A DNA stretch of 64,000 nt. Origin: Prionace glauca (Eukaryota; Chordata; Chondrichthyes; Carcharhiniformes; Carcharhinidae). The notes under the pieces were generated by a model. That model was given only the letters and a program-made list of their open reading frames with translations, made no database searches and was not told the origin of the DNA. Of the stretch, positions 1 to 10,655 are shown piece after piece. Numbering within the stretch: the first letter of the stretch is position 1; every line of letters starts with the position of its first letter. Location of the stretch: positions 32,215,942 through 32,279,941 of the forward strand of contig CM075760.1 in the NCBI GenBank assembly GCA_037974335.1, in the 5' to 3' direction. A program made the translations under genes and the position numbers.

Positions 1-425
1 ACTCGTTAGAGTTTAGAAGAATGAGGGGAGATCTCATTGAGACGTATAAGATGATGAATGGGATGGATAGGATAGAGGTGGAGAGACTCTTCCCGCTCAA
101 AAAAGACAGTAGGACTAGGGGGCACAGCCTCAAGGTAAAGGCGAGGCGGTTTCGAACAGAGTTGAGGAGGAACTTCTTCACTCAAAGGGTGGTGAATCTC
201 TGGAATTCTCTGCCCGTTGAAGTGGTGGAGGCTGCCTCGCTAAATATTTTTAAGAAGCGGGTTGATGGGTTTTTGATAAGAGAAGGGATTAAGGGTTATG
301 GGGAGAGGGCCAGAAAGTGGAACTGAGCCACGACAGATCAGCCATGATCTTATTGAATGGCGGGGCAGGCTCGAAGGGCCAGATGGCCTACTCCTGCTCC
401 TATTTCTTATGTTATTATGTTATTG
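1..425 (+). mobile_element. CR1-family LINE, 3' end fragment
   Basis: The frame at 21-326 encodes the C-terminal end of a CR1-type reverse-transcriptase protein: RGDLIETYKMM, then NFFTQRVVNLWNSLP and FKKRVDGF. After the stop comes a short 3' UTR with the AGATGGCCTACTCCTGCTCC motif and a TTATGTTATTATGTT tail, which is where CR1-type copies end. The element continues to the left of the window. It differs from the copy at 26101-26530 by only about a dozen bases in 420 by eye, so this subfamily was active recently. Confidence 0.85.
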
Positions 426-467
426 ATGTCTCAAGATTACAGGGAGGCTCAATGCAGCAGGTCGGCA

Positions 468-736
468 GTCAGTTTATTCATTTGTGTCACAAGTAGGCTT
501 GTATTAACACTGCAGTAAAGTTACTTGAAAATCCCCTTGTCGCCTATTGGGGTACACGAAGAGAAAATTTAGCACGGCCAATGCACATACCCAGCACACA
601 TTTCGGACTGTAGGAGCACTTGGAGGAAAGCAGTGCAGACACGGGAGACTTTGCACAGACAATGACCCAAGCTGGGAATCAAATTAGGATCCCTGATGCT
701 GTGAGGCAGAAGTGCTAACTGTGCCACCATGCTGCC
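468..736 (-). mobile_element. tRNA-derived SINE (HE1-like), minus strand
   Basis: Read on the minus strand it starts with a tRNA-like head (GGTGGCACAGTTAGCAC..., then a degraded B box) and ends in the common tail with TTAACACTGCAG and GTGTCAC on the plus strand. The same module occurs at least ten times in this window in both directions. It is diverged from the other copies and is therefore old. Confidence 0.7.
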
Positions 737-740
737 CTTG

Positions 741-1491
741 CATGAGGATAGTTAAATCCAAATTAACAAAGGCATGGATAAGAGTTTCCACCTCACAGTG
801 GAATGGATGAGAGTTCCAGATGAGCTGAGATTGAAGTTGAGTCAGACAATGTCACTGAGGTAGAAATAGGGTGGTTTTGATGATGTGGATGTGTGGCTGG
901 AAGCTCACCTTATCGTGAAATATTTCACCAGGATTGTGAACAGCCTGGTTCAGCCTCACACAGTTGCCAGGAAGAGGGATAGAGTTGCTGGTGAGGGATG
1001 GAGTTTGTTATGGGGATGGAGGACAATGGGTTCAATCTCCCCAGTATTTATATGGAAGAAATTTCTATCCTTTATTCCTGGAAGTCAGAAAAGTCAGGAT
1101 GATGTGTGAGTTGGAGGGGAACTTGGAGCTGATGGTGTTCACATCTACCTGCTACCTTGGCCCTTCTTGATGGTGGAGGTTGAGGACTTGGGATATTCTG
1201 TCAAAATTCTTATCAAGATGTAAATGCATAAAATTCCTCTCCTTCACCCCTGTCTCCTATTTCTTTGTATCCTCCCATCGTGCCCAGTGTCTTGTGCAGA
1301 GACAGACTAGGTGCAGGTTTTCTTCCAATGAAGGACATTGAGGCAATTGTGTTTTTATGACAATCCCGTAGTTTTTATAGTGCAAAACCCACAAATTACC
1401 AGGTTCATTCAGCTCAATTTCACAACCTGCCTTTGTGTTTCTCTGGGTGTTCTCTCACTCCCTTTTTTTCTGTTTTAAATCAATTTCACAG
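741..1491 (+). other. Upstream part of zinc-finger cassette A, no coding exon seen
   Basis: This stretch is diverged from but alignable to 7330-7926. Examples are the GATGTGGATGTGTGGCT block and the block with GAGCTGATGGTGTTCACATC. It ends in the same intron 3' end, a pyrimidine tract followed by AATTTCACAG. It therefore belongs to the zinc-finger unit duplicated in tandem and probably contains the 3' part of its intron. No open frame here looks like a protein. Confidence 0.5.
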
Positions 1492-1570
1492 GATTTCAGA
1501 AGAAGAGAATGATATCAGAACCTGAGAGTCGCCCAATTTATTGAAATCTTAAAATCATCCGACTTTGAAC

Positions 1571-1861
1571 ATGGAAGGAAAAAGCACCGTTCACAGTGGA
1601 GAGAAACTGTACACGTGTTCTGAGTGTGGAGAAGGCTTGAACCAATCATCTGGCCTTTGGGAACATAATTGCAGTCACAATAGGGAGATGGCTTGGAAAT
1701 GTGGGGACTGTGGGAAGGAATTCAATTACCCATCCCTGCTGGAAACTCATCGACGCAGTCACACTGGGGAGAGGCCGTTCACTTGCTCCCAGTGTGGGAA
1801 GGGATACGTTACCTCATCCACTCTTCTGAGACACCAGCAAATTCACAAAGAACTACTGTGA
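1571..1861 (+). CDS. Short C2H2 zinc-finger protein, terminal exon (cassette A)
   Basis: The 97-residue open frame starts at ATG 1571 inside an exon that begins at 1492, after the acceptor AATTTCACAG. It holds three complete C2H2 fingers: [28 protein letters not shown] and [22 protein letters not shown] linker separates fingers 2 and 3. Proteins of this type are nuclear DNA-binding factors, but no target can be inferred. No KRAB or SCAN domain is visible in the window. Three fingers is short for the family, and further fingers downstream (2.5-3.0 kb) are out of frame, so this is either a small functional gene or the surviving front of a decaying one. The nearest match is cassette B at 8028. 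The 5' UTR exon of this copy was not found. Confidence 0.6.
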   Translation: MEGKSTVHSGEKLYTCSECGEGLNQSSGLWEHNCSHNREMAWKCGDCGKEFNYPSLLETHRRSHTGERPFTCSQCGKGYVTSSTLLRHQQIHKELL

Positions 1862-3001
1862 TTTTCCTCTTGATTATATTCAGACTGAACCATGTTCCTT
1901 TGGGTCTGTTTCTGCTGAATTGAAAAATAACTCCAGCTCTGTTTAGGTGTTAATATAGTTGGTCTGAGAAGAGGAGGATTTGGTGTCAGGAAACTCACAC
2001 AAAACATCAGATTAATTTATCACAACCTGAACAGCAGAGAATTTTGTACATGGAAGAAACAGCACCATTCACAATCACAGGGAGAAACTGCAAATGTGGA
2101 GACTGAGGTTTCCTGGCTGACCGTTTCTGATGGTTTTCTAAATTCAGCGCATTTTTATCTTTACTAGTTTACTATCATATTATGGGGTGGCACAGCGGTT
2201 AGGACTGTGCCAGGGGCCAGGCTGCGATTCCTGGCTTGGGTCACTGCCCGTGCAGAGTCTGCACATTCTCCCAGTGTCTGCATATGTTCCCTCCAGGTGC
2301 TCCGGTTCCCTCCCACAGTTGGAAAGACATGCTGGTTAGGTGCATTGGCTGTGCCAAATTCTCCCTTAGTGTACGTGAACAGGCGTCAGAGCGTGGTGAC
2401 GAGGGGATTTTCACAGCAACTTCATTGTTGCGTTAATGTATGCCTCCTTGTCATAGTAATAAATAAACTTAAATTATATTATCTGTAGCTATGTTGTATC
2501 CTTCCAGAGTCATTACAGCAGAGATGGAATCCATTGGGTTTCTCAAAACAATTTTGGCCCTTTGTAGACCAGTTACACAGCCTGAAAAAACATTACAACG
2601 TGCAGAGTGGGGAGAAACCATACAGGTATTGTGTCTGGACGAGGCTTCAACCTGGAGAGATGAGGACACTAGCACCATGGAGAAACTGTGGAAATAGGAG
2701 GATTGTGAGAAGGGATTCAATTATCCATCTGCACTGAAAACTCATCACTGAGGGAGAGGCTGTTCAGTGATGCTGACTGTGGGAAGGGATTCACTCAGTC
2801 ATCTTCTGCACAGAAACAGCGAGTTCACACTGGGGAGAGACCGTTCATCTGCTCTGAGTTTGGGAAAGGATTCACTGAGCCATTCAGTCTGTGGAGACAC
2901 CAGAGAGTTCATATTGGTGAGTGGCCATTTACTTGCATGAAGTATGGGAGCAAAAGAATGATTCAACCCTTGTTGAGACATCATGGCAATCACTCAGATT
3001 A
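1862..3001 (+). pseudogene. Decayed zinc-finger remnants, split by a SINE
   Basis: At about 2040-2110 there is a piece like the start of a finger exon (GAAACAGCACCATTCACAATCACAGGGAGAAACTG). After a SINE, 2575-3001 carries finger remnants with recognisable linkers (CACTGGGGAGAGACCGTTC) and HQRVH-like ends, but the frame is lost repeatedly and several cysteines are missing. The order resembles the second block of cassette B (8837-9105). This is a non-functional zinc-finger block of the host. Confidence 0.65.
2184..2475 (+). mobile_element. HE1-like SINE, plus strand
   Basis: The tRNA-like head GGTGGCACAGCGGTTAG has an A-box resemblance and the B-box position reads GCGATTCCTGGC. The middle reads TCCCACAGTTGGAAAGAC and the tail reads TTCATTGTTGCGTTAATGTA. 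The copy is near full length and sits inside the decayed zinc-finger block, so it inserted before or during that decay. Confidence 0.75.
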
Positions 3002-4309
3002 AACCCGTTATCTGCTCCGACTCTGGGTGTTAACTAAACTTGAGATTAAATATATACAAATAGAGGGCATTGATTGGATCAGTGCAAATAAAGAGACACT
3101 GTCACAGAGTGGAGTTAGGGGGTATGTACCTGTAATGCTTTACTCTGTAAATAAATCTATTTCCAAGTAAAGGTTAGCTCCAGTTTCTACCTTCACCACA
3201 ACACTGTCAGAATTATAACATGGTAACAGGAAATGTTGTCTCATGATGAATTTTGAAAAGTAAAGTATATTTCAGGCAGAAGTTTACAATCCCAGCAGCT
3301 TTTGTGAGAAATGGTTGAAAGCCTGTGGGAATTGTCAGAGTCTGATTATCCTTCGATGTTCTTGGAGTTTGAAGAATAAAGTGGAGATGTGGACACAGGT
3401 TACATCCCTACCAATGAGGAAACGGCCCAGCCTTGGCACTGTCACTTCTTGACAAAAGGAAGATCAGAAGCAAAGTATTTTATGAGCTGGATGTCCACCA
3501 ATTGGACACTGAAGGTTCATTATGGGATTTACAAAATAAATGATCTATTGGATGCCTATGAAGCATAATTGGACTTTGACAGGTTTAGTATGAGGCTGAA
3601 AGCATCTTTACTGCGTCTAGATATCGCAACAAAAGACAGGATTGGAACAGCACTAATAGGTGCAATAATTGGGGAACTATCAAGAGGTGTTTCAGGTCTG
3701 AATGAAAACATCATTGTGTGATAAATTTTTGTCTGTGGGACAAATCCCAAATTATCCTCTGTGCTGGATGATAGCTGTCCTACTTTAGTAGGGATGAGAA
3801 TTAGCACAATGTTTATTATTTTAGTGAATTCATTAATAAATTAATTGCTTAAGCTAAGAAATTATTGTGAATCCTAGAAGAATGGTGGTTTATAATGTAA
3901 TACTTTGCACAGAATAAAGGCCATTGTTATTTTTCTATGATTTGTTCTGAAATATTAAGAGTTGTTACAGTTCCGGTTGGAAACATTGAGAAATTTAAAC
4001 ACCCAGTGATTAACTGAAAAAATTACATCAGAAGATTCCAGGTTTTTAAACAAAAATGAACTTTACTATATATAAAACAAAAATATTAAAAATCGGCATG
4101 ATCAATTATATTTTGCGAAGATTTATGCTGTAAACCCAGTTCTACTTTTCTATCCCTCTTTAGTTCTGAAGAGTCCCGTGGGTTCAAAAGATGGACTCTA
4201 TTTTCACTCACCACAGTTGCTGTCAAACCTACTGGGTTTTTGCAATATTTTTCAGCTTTTGTTTGTATGTTTTACCCCACCCCCACTAACAAAAGAGTTC
4301 CCTTATATT
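3002..4309. other. Intergenic, nothing recognised
   Basis: This is AT-rich sequence between the decayed zinc-finger block and a repeat at 4310. I see no conserved coding pattern, no SINE head and no array. The open frame at 3556-3807 on the minus strand has no family resemblance and no splice context. Confidence 0.4.
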
Positions 4310-4500
4310 TAACAATATGGAAACATAGAAACTAGAGGCAGGAATAGGTCATTTGGCCCTTTGAGTCTGCTCCACCATTTATCGTGACTATGGATGATCA
4401 TCAAATTCAATATCCTGATCCCCCTGCCTTCGATATCTCTTGACCCTTTTAGACCCAAGAGCTATATCTAATTTCTTGAATGTTTGTTCACTTCTGTTCA
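4310..4500 (-). repeat. Dispersed LINE/SINE 3'-end repeat, minus strand
   Basis: The block with ACATAGAAACTAGAGGCAGG, GTCATTTGGCCC and TCTGCTCCACC is the reverse complement of the CR1 3' UTR motif (GGGCC..ATGGCC..CTGCTCC) seen elsewhere here. It continues into AATATCCTGATCCCCCTGCC. It looks like an old CR1-type 3' end or a SINE carrying one. Confidence 0.55.
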
Positions 4501-4559
4501 TAGAAGCATCCCAAGGGAATGTCAAAGCTCTCCACTAGTGAACAGATTGGATAACTGAG

Positions 4560-5275
4560 TGAATACCATCCTGAACAGAACCAGTGAATAGCCTCTCCCC
4601 AGCATGAAGACACTGGTGTGTCAGAAGGTTGGATGAATCAATGAATACTTTCCCATTCAGCTGAACAGCCTCTCCCGATTGTGTGTCTGCAAGTGAGACA
4701 ATCGATTAAATCTCATCTCACACTCTAGACAGCTGAATGGCCTCTCTCCTGTGTGAACTCGCTCATGTCTCAACAGATGAAGTAGTGAAAGCTTTCCCAC
4801 ACTCAGAGCAGGTGAATGGTCTCTCCCTGATGTGAACTTGTTGGTGTATCTGTAGGTTGTAGGAGAGAGAGAATCCCTTTCCACATTCAGAGCAGGTGAA
4901 TGACCTCTCCCCAGTGTGAACTCGCTGGTGTGTCTGCAGCTAAGATGACCGACTGAAACTCATCACACATTTGGAGCAGGTAAATGGCCGCTCCCTGCTG
5001 TGAATCCGCTGGTATATCCAGAGGTTGGACGACCGAGAGAATCCCTTTCCACACTGTGAACAGATGAATGGCCTCTCCCCTGTGTGAACTCGCTGGTGTG
5101 TCATTAAGTCGGATGAATTAGTAAATCCCTTTGCACACTTAGTGCAGGCGAATGGTTTCTCCCCAGTGTGACTGCGCTGATGAATTTCCAGCTCCGACGG
5201 GAATCTGAATCCCTTCCCACAATGTCCACATTTCCAGAGTTTCCCTATGGTGCCAGTGTCCTTGAATCTCTCCAG
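4560..5275 (-). pseudogene. Broken C2H2 zinc-finger gene, minus strand
   Basis: Read on the minus strand from about 5255 there are seven finger units: [19 protein letters not shown], then [62 protein letters not shown] and [19 protein letters not shown]. They are joined by HTGERPF-type linkers. A stop codon interrupts the fourth finger (TCATCTTAG on the minus strand near 4945), and the sixth is followed by a frame change, so the last finger continues in another frame (4657-4884). The array ends with a stop after NRERLFS. It points away from the promoter at 6.1 kb and is probably the opposite partner of that bidirectional promoter. Confidence 0.7.
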
Positions 5276-6073
5276 GTTTGCTGATCAGTTGCAGTAGATG
5301 TATCTGTGTGTTCCACCAATGTTTAAAGTCTTTTGAAGTAGATAGAAGAGAGAAACATTTCTCCTGGATTCAAATGCCAATGATATTCTGGTCCCAATAA
5401 TCAAACAAATCTGTTAATTCTTCACTTGATATTTCTTTTGAGATTTAAATCTAAATTCTTCTCTCCATTATCCTGTTAAAGGGGTTAACAAAAGTCATCA
5501 CCGTCAGTACTGGATAGAAATTCAGAACAGATAATTCTGAATATAACTGGACTAAAAACATGTGTATACAGTGCCGCATTTCTTAATTGCAGAAATGATG
5601 GGAAGGGGATTTGAGAAAATTATATTTACTCCGGATTTTAAAAGCAATCTTTCTGAATTGTAATGTCTCTTTGACTGAATTATATAATGTAACTACATGC
5701 TATATTACAAGAATAAAATAATGAATCTTAACACTGAAACATAAATATATCAAACATATGAACACAAGATATATCTCTGTTGTTACTAATCTAAAAAGTT
5801 AACAAATTTCCAGAAAGTTCCAATGGAATACTGAAGGACAAGGTTTCACGTTTCTAAAAATACTTTACAAATCAATCTGAAATCAGTATCACTAAATCAT
5901 GCAAAGAGAGAAACACTATTTGAATGCACAAGATAAATTACACTTTAAGTAGCTCAGACCAAATAGGTTCCACAAAATCACAAACACTTCCACCCTCAGT
6001 GCCTCTAATTCCAGTTCCAGAGTCCCACAACTCTCTGTATTCCCCAGGAGTAGAAAGAAGGTGTTTTACTCAC
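5276..6073 (-). other. Probable intron of the minus-strand zinc-finger gene
   Basis: This is AT-rich sequence between the broken finger exon and a plausible first exon. A good minus-strand donor (GTGAGTAAAAC) lies at 6073-6063. No coding exon or repeat is recognised inside it. Confidence 0.35.
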
Positions 6074-6560
6074 AGATGTTGGCCAGAGGGTGAAGTTTCA
6101 GTCTATGTGTGAAGCTAAAAACAGAAGCTGTGCTGTTTCAAATCAAACTGCGGGACTTGGGAGAAAATGATGGGAAGAGATTTTGCAAAGTCCCCTCCCC
6201 CACTCCCTCAGCTGGCAGCCCAGCACGCAGGCGCAGAGAGCACCGCTGAGCCGAGCTGTCCGGAGCAGGCGCAGTGCGGCTGCCGCCAGCGATCGCTCTC
6301 GATGTCTTTTTGGAGCAGCCGGAGGGGGGAGGGGGAGATCACCGAGCGGCTTCTCGCTCTGGCCGGAGCCGTCAGCCGCTTGTCTGGAAACCTTGGCTCG
6401 AGGAGGGGGAGGGGAACAATGGGTGGGGGCGGAGCTTCGCGCGCCCGGGCCTGCGCACTGGAACCCCAGGACGTCACCGCAGAACAGAGTGATGTCTATT
6501 GGATGATTCAGGCAGGGCTCCATTGTGACCTCACAATGCGTAAGTTGTCCAATGAGCTTC
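6074..6560. promoter_or_regulatory. CpG-rich, probably bidirectional zinc-finger promoter
   Basis: The stretch at 6180-6480 is much richer in G+C and CpG than its surroundings and holds GGGGGCGGAGC and GCGCGCCCGGGC (Sp1-like), two copies of a GGCGCAG motif, a CRE-like ACGTCACC, and a CCAAT box (GTCCAATGAG) at about 6547. On the plus side an untranslated exon ends at donor 6750/6751; on the minus side a donor lies at 6073. Long open frames here on both strands are a by-product of high G+C. It lies between the inverted and cassette B zinc-finger copies. Confidence 0.6.
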
Positions 6561-6750
6561 AGAGTGAAACTTCCGCCTCTGCGCAACATGTGGGAGGAAA
6601 TCAATGTTTCCCCCTTTCCATTTCTTCTCTCATTCTGGGGGAAATTGGGGACTTGCAGCAACTGGAGGGAAAGGAAGTGAATCCATGGAGGCTGCAGATT
6701 CTGGAAACGTTACAGACGAACATTAGAAATAGGAGCAGGACTAAGCCCAG
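6561..6750 (+). other. 5' untranslated exon of zinc-finger cassette B
   Basis: The exon follows the CpG region and ends AGGACTAAGCCCAG|GTATCTTT, a plausible donor. It contains GGAGGAAATCAATG and GAATCCATGGAGGCTGCAG. The short frame across it has no relation to fingers, so I treat it as untranslated. Its start is inferred from the promoter, not seen. Confidence 0.4.
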
Positions 6751-7926
6751 GTATCTTTTTCTTTCTCTCTCAAATACATTGTCGTCCTTTAGCTCCTTCA
6801 GTTTCACATAGTTATTTATCTGGCTAACAGGATGGGCCTCTCACTCAGTGTTCAAACTAAAGGGGGAGTTTTGTCTGGAGAGGATTGACATTGATTGAAC
6901 AGTACATTCCTATGGGAGAGAGTTTGCTTAATGTAGTTATATGTATATACTATATTATTTATAATTCCCAATTTCTTGTCTTAAAATATATAGCTGTGTT
7001 ATCTATCTACGTCAGCTATTTCCAGTGATGGAAGCATTACAGCAGAAGGAATCCATTTGGCAAGTCAAATCCATGGCAATCTTGTGTAGATCAATTCACA
7101 GTAAAAAGTCTGACAACACCAGGTTTTAGTCCAACCGATTTATTTGATAATAAACTCACAAGCTTTCAAGGTTTCCCTCTTCGTCACATCATGACTACTA
7201 TAGATCAATTCAGTCAGTCCCATTCCCCTGAGTTCCACATCACAATGAAATGTGTGAGAGTTCCAGATGAGCTGAGACTGGGGTGGAGCCGGGCAGTATC
7301 ACTGAAGCAGCAGCGCTAACCACTGTGCCACCATGCCAAAATAGGCAGGCTTGATCATAATGTGGATATGTGGCTAGAAGCTTGCAGTGAGCTTTTTCAC
7401 CATAGTTGTGAAACAGCCCGGTTCAGTCTCAGACAGTTGCCAGGAAGAGGGAGGTGGCGAGGGAGTGAAGTTTGTAGTGGGGAATAAGACAGTGGGTTCA
7501 GTTTTCCCAGTATTTATTTGCAAGAAATTGCTGTTCTTTTAGTACTGGATGTCAGATAATCAGGATGGTGTGTGAGTTGAAAGAGAGCTTTGAACTGATG
7601 GTGTTCACATCTACCTGCTCCCTTGGTCCTTCTAGATGTTGGAGGTTGAGGGTTCAGGAGATTCTGTCAGTGTTCTCAATGAGTTGTAGATGTATAAAAT
7701 TCCTCTTCTTCATCCCCAGTTTCTCCCACATCTCTCTGTCCTTTAGCCCACAGGTTTCCTTCCCTGAAGAATATCAGTGAACTAGTTGGGTTTTCATTAC
7801 AATCCAGCAGTTTTTATGATCACTTTCTTCTCGCACCAAGCAATTCAGCATAATTTCACAACCCACTTTTGTGTCTTTGTGAGTTCTCTCTCACTCCCTT
7901 TATTCTGTTTTAAATCAATTTCACAG
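6751..7926 (+). other. Intron of zinc-finger cassette B, with a repeat fragment
   Basis: The region between donor 6751 and acceptor 7926 (AATTTCACAG) matches the corresponding part of cassette A from about 7330. At 7095-7200 there is a piece of the element that carries CAACACCAGGTT...CCAACCGATTTATTTG, whose near-complete copy is at 37.8-38.7 kb. No exon was seen inside. Confidence 0.5.
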
Positions 7927-8027
7927 GGTTCTGGAAGAGAAGGATTTACAATCTGGAAACGGAAAGCAAATATGATATCAGAACCCGATTGAGTCGGCCG
8001 ATTGATCATAACCTAAATATTTTGGAC

Positions 8028-8635
8028 ATGGAAGAAAAATGCGCCATTGACCTTGGAGAGAAACTGTACACGTGTTCTGTGTGTGGTCAAGACTTCAACC
8101 AATCATCCAGCCTTTCGGAACATAATTGCAGTCATAACAGGGAGTGGAAATGTGGAGACTGCGGAAAGAGATTCAATTACCCATCCCAGCTGGAGATTCA
8201 TCAGCGCATTCACACCAGGGTGAGACCTTTCATTTGCTCGCAGTGTGGGAAAGGATTCAATCGGTCATCTAACCTCACAGTACACCTGCGGGTTCACACT
8301 AGGGAGAAGCCGTTCACTTGCTCCCAGTGTGGGAAGGGCTTCAATCTGTCATCTAACCTAGCACTACACCAGCGAGTTACACTGGAGAGAGGCCATTCAC
8401 TTACTCCCAGTGTGGGATTCACTACCTCATCTCATCTGCTGAAACACCAGTGAATTCACACTGGGGAGAAGCCATTCACCTGCTTTTTGTGTGGAAAGTG
8501 ATTTGGTCAGTCATGCACATTAGTAAATCACCAACGGGTTCACACTGGGGATTTGTTCCCAGTGTGGAAAGGATACATTACCTCATCCAGGTTGCTGAAA
8601 CACCAGCAAATTCACAAGTAACTACTATGTTTGAC
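8028..8635 (+). pseudogene. C2H2 zinc-finger gene, cassette B, frame lost after finger 3
   Basis: The exon starts at 7927 and the first in-frame ATG is at 8028. Fingers 1-3 are complete: [28 protein letters not shown] and [14 protein letters not shown]. Finger 4 ([22 protein letters not shown]) loses its last histidine because the frame shifts after HQRV, and the open frame runs on to a stop at 8453. More finger sequence to 8635 (TGGGGAGAAGCCATTC..., HQQIH) lies in other frames. A shortened three-finger protein could still be made. Copy A at 1571 shares the same first two fingers almost word for word. Confidence 0.6.
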
Positions 8636-8836
8636 TTTTGCAGTTAATTATATTCAAGACTGAACCATTCATTTGGATCTGTTTCTGCTGAATTGAAAAA
8701 AATAACTCCAGCTCTGTTATAGGTGTTAACATTGGTTTTCAAAGGGGAGGATTTGGGGTCAGCAAACTCACACAAAACATCAGATTAGGATTGAATGGAG
8801 CCACATAATTTGTCATAACCTGCAAAACAGAAAATT

Positions 8837-9105
8837 TTGAACTTGGAAGGAAACAGCACCATTTACAACCACAATCACATTAGGGAGAAACTGTGGAAAT
8901 GTGGAGACTGTGAGGAGAGACATAGTTACTCGTCAGAGCGAGAAATTCATACTAGGGAGAGACCGTTCACCTGCTCTGAGTGTGGGAATGGATTCACTCA
9001 GTCTTCCCAGCTGATTACATACCAATGAGTTTACACTGGGAAGAAACCATTCAACTGCTCTGAGTTTTGGAAGAGATTCAGTTGGCCATCCACACTGCTG
9101 AGTCA
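8837..9105 (+). pseudogene. Second zinc-finger block of cassette B, decayed
   Basis: The short frame 8843-9028 holds one recognisable half finger (LWKCGDCEERHSYSSEREIH) joined directly to FTCSECGNGFTQSSQLITYQ, with linker residues missing. Finger-like DNA continues to 9105 out of frame. It parallels 2040-3001 in cassette A and supports a tandem duplication of the whole unit. Confidence 0.55.
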
Positions 9106-9149
9106 CCAGTGAGTTTACAACTAATCATAGTAATTGGGTTTTTCTGTTA

Positions 9150-10655
9150 GTCACATCCAGGACGGAGCTGTGTTCAGTGTAAGTGAACTGACAAATGAGA
9201 TTAAGGGGCAGGTCATTGGAGATGTAGTGGCAGACATTGAGAGGGATATTTCAGAAAACACAGAACAGATACTGATTCCAATGAGAAAGAAAAATTCCAA
9301 GGGGAGGACCCACCATCTGTGGTTCACTAAAAAATTTAAAGACAGGATGAAACTGAAAGGAAAAGGTAAACGATTACACAAAGACAAGTGTCAGATCAGA
9401 AAACTGGACAGAATGTAAAGAACAGCAAAGAGTGATAAAATGATTAATGAGGGAAGAATTAGAGTCCAAGAGAGAAGGAGTTAGAAAAATAAAGAGAGAT
9501 AATAAGTGTTTTTGGATATTTAAAGAAGAAAAGAGTTAACAAAGTGAATGTCGGTCCGAGAGAAAGTGAGTTTTAGCCATTAATAATGGAAAATAAGGAA
9601 ATGGAACATGAATTCTACAGGTGTATGGTGTTATGGGTAAAGTATTAGCATAGATAGAGGATTGGTTAACTAACAAAAAGCAAAGAGTGGGAGTAAATGG
9701 TTAGCGATCAATAAGTAAGGGTGTGCCTCAGGGATCAGTGTTGGGACTGCAATTGTTTACCACTTACATAGATGACTTGGAGTTGGGGACCAAGTGTAGT
9801 GTGTCAAAATTCTCAGACGACACTGAGATGAGTGGCAGAGCAAAGTGTGCAGGGGACACCGGAAGTTGCAAAGGGATGTAGATAGTCTAACAAGAGGTTA
9901 AGGGCCTGGCGGATGGGGTACAATGCTAGTAGATGTTAGGTCATCCATTTTGGTAGGATTAACAGCAAAATAGATTATTATTTAAATGGTAAAAATTTGC
10001 AGCATGTTGCTGTGCAGAGGGACCTGGGTGTCCTTGTGCAGGAATCACAAGGAATTGGTTTGCAGGCGCAGTAGGAATTAAGAAGGCAAATGGAATTTTA
10101 TCCTTCATTGCTAAAGGGATGGAGTTTAAAAAGAGTGAGGTTATGTTGCAGCTGTATAAGGTGCTGATGAGGCCACACCTGGAGTACTGTGTACAGTTTT
10201 GGTTTCCTTACTTGAGAAAGGATATTCTGGCACTGGAGGGGGTGCAGAGGAGATTCACTAGATTGATTCTGGAGTTGAGAGGGTTGGCTTATGAGGAGAG
10301 ACTGGGACTATACTCATCGGAATTCAGAAGAATGAGGGGAGATCTTATAGAGACATATAAGATTATGAAGGGAATAGATAAGATAAAAGCAGGGAAGTTG
10401 TTTCCATTGGGAGGTGAAACTTGAACCAGGGGGCATGGCCCCAAAGTAAGGGGGATCTCATTTAGGACTGAGTTGAAGAGAAACTTCTTCACCCAAAGGG
10501 ATGTGAATCTGTGGAATTTCCTACCCAGTGAAGCAGTTGAGGTTACCTCATTGAATGTTTTTAAGGCAAGGATAGATAAATTTTTGAACAGTAAAAGAAT
10601 TAAGGGTTATGGTGAGCGGGTAGCTAAGTGGAGCCGAGTCCACAAAAAGATTGGA
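9150..10655 (+). mobile_element. Degenerate CR1-family LINE with internal deletion
   Basis: The left part (9170-9600) resembles the region between endonuclease and RT of CR1 (LWFTKKFKDRMK; TGTTTTTGGATATTTAAAGAA). It jumps at about 9620-9640 into the middle of RT (GGATTGGTTAACTAACAAAAAGC, then GTGTGCCTCAGGGATCAGTG for the VPQGSVLG motif, and the FSDDT site for FADDT). The C-terminal part, RPHLEYCVQFWFPYLRKDI, RGDLIETYKIMKG and NFFTQRDVNLWNFLP, is the best preserved. Several stops and shifts make it inactive. It is flanked on the right by the start of a minisatellite. Confidence 0.8.

Noticed and set aside
6143-6811. Frames of 172 and 214 codons over the CpG region
   Set aside because: High G+C makes stops rare; the two strands overlap and neither shows a domain; promoter and untranslated exon explain the sequence.
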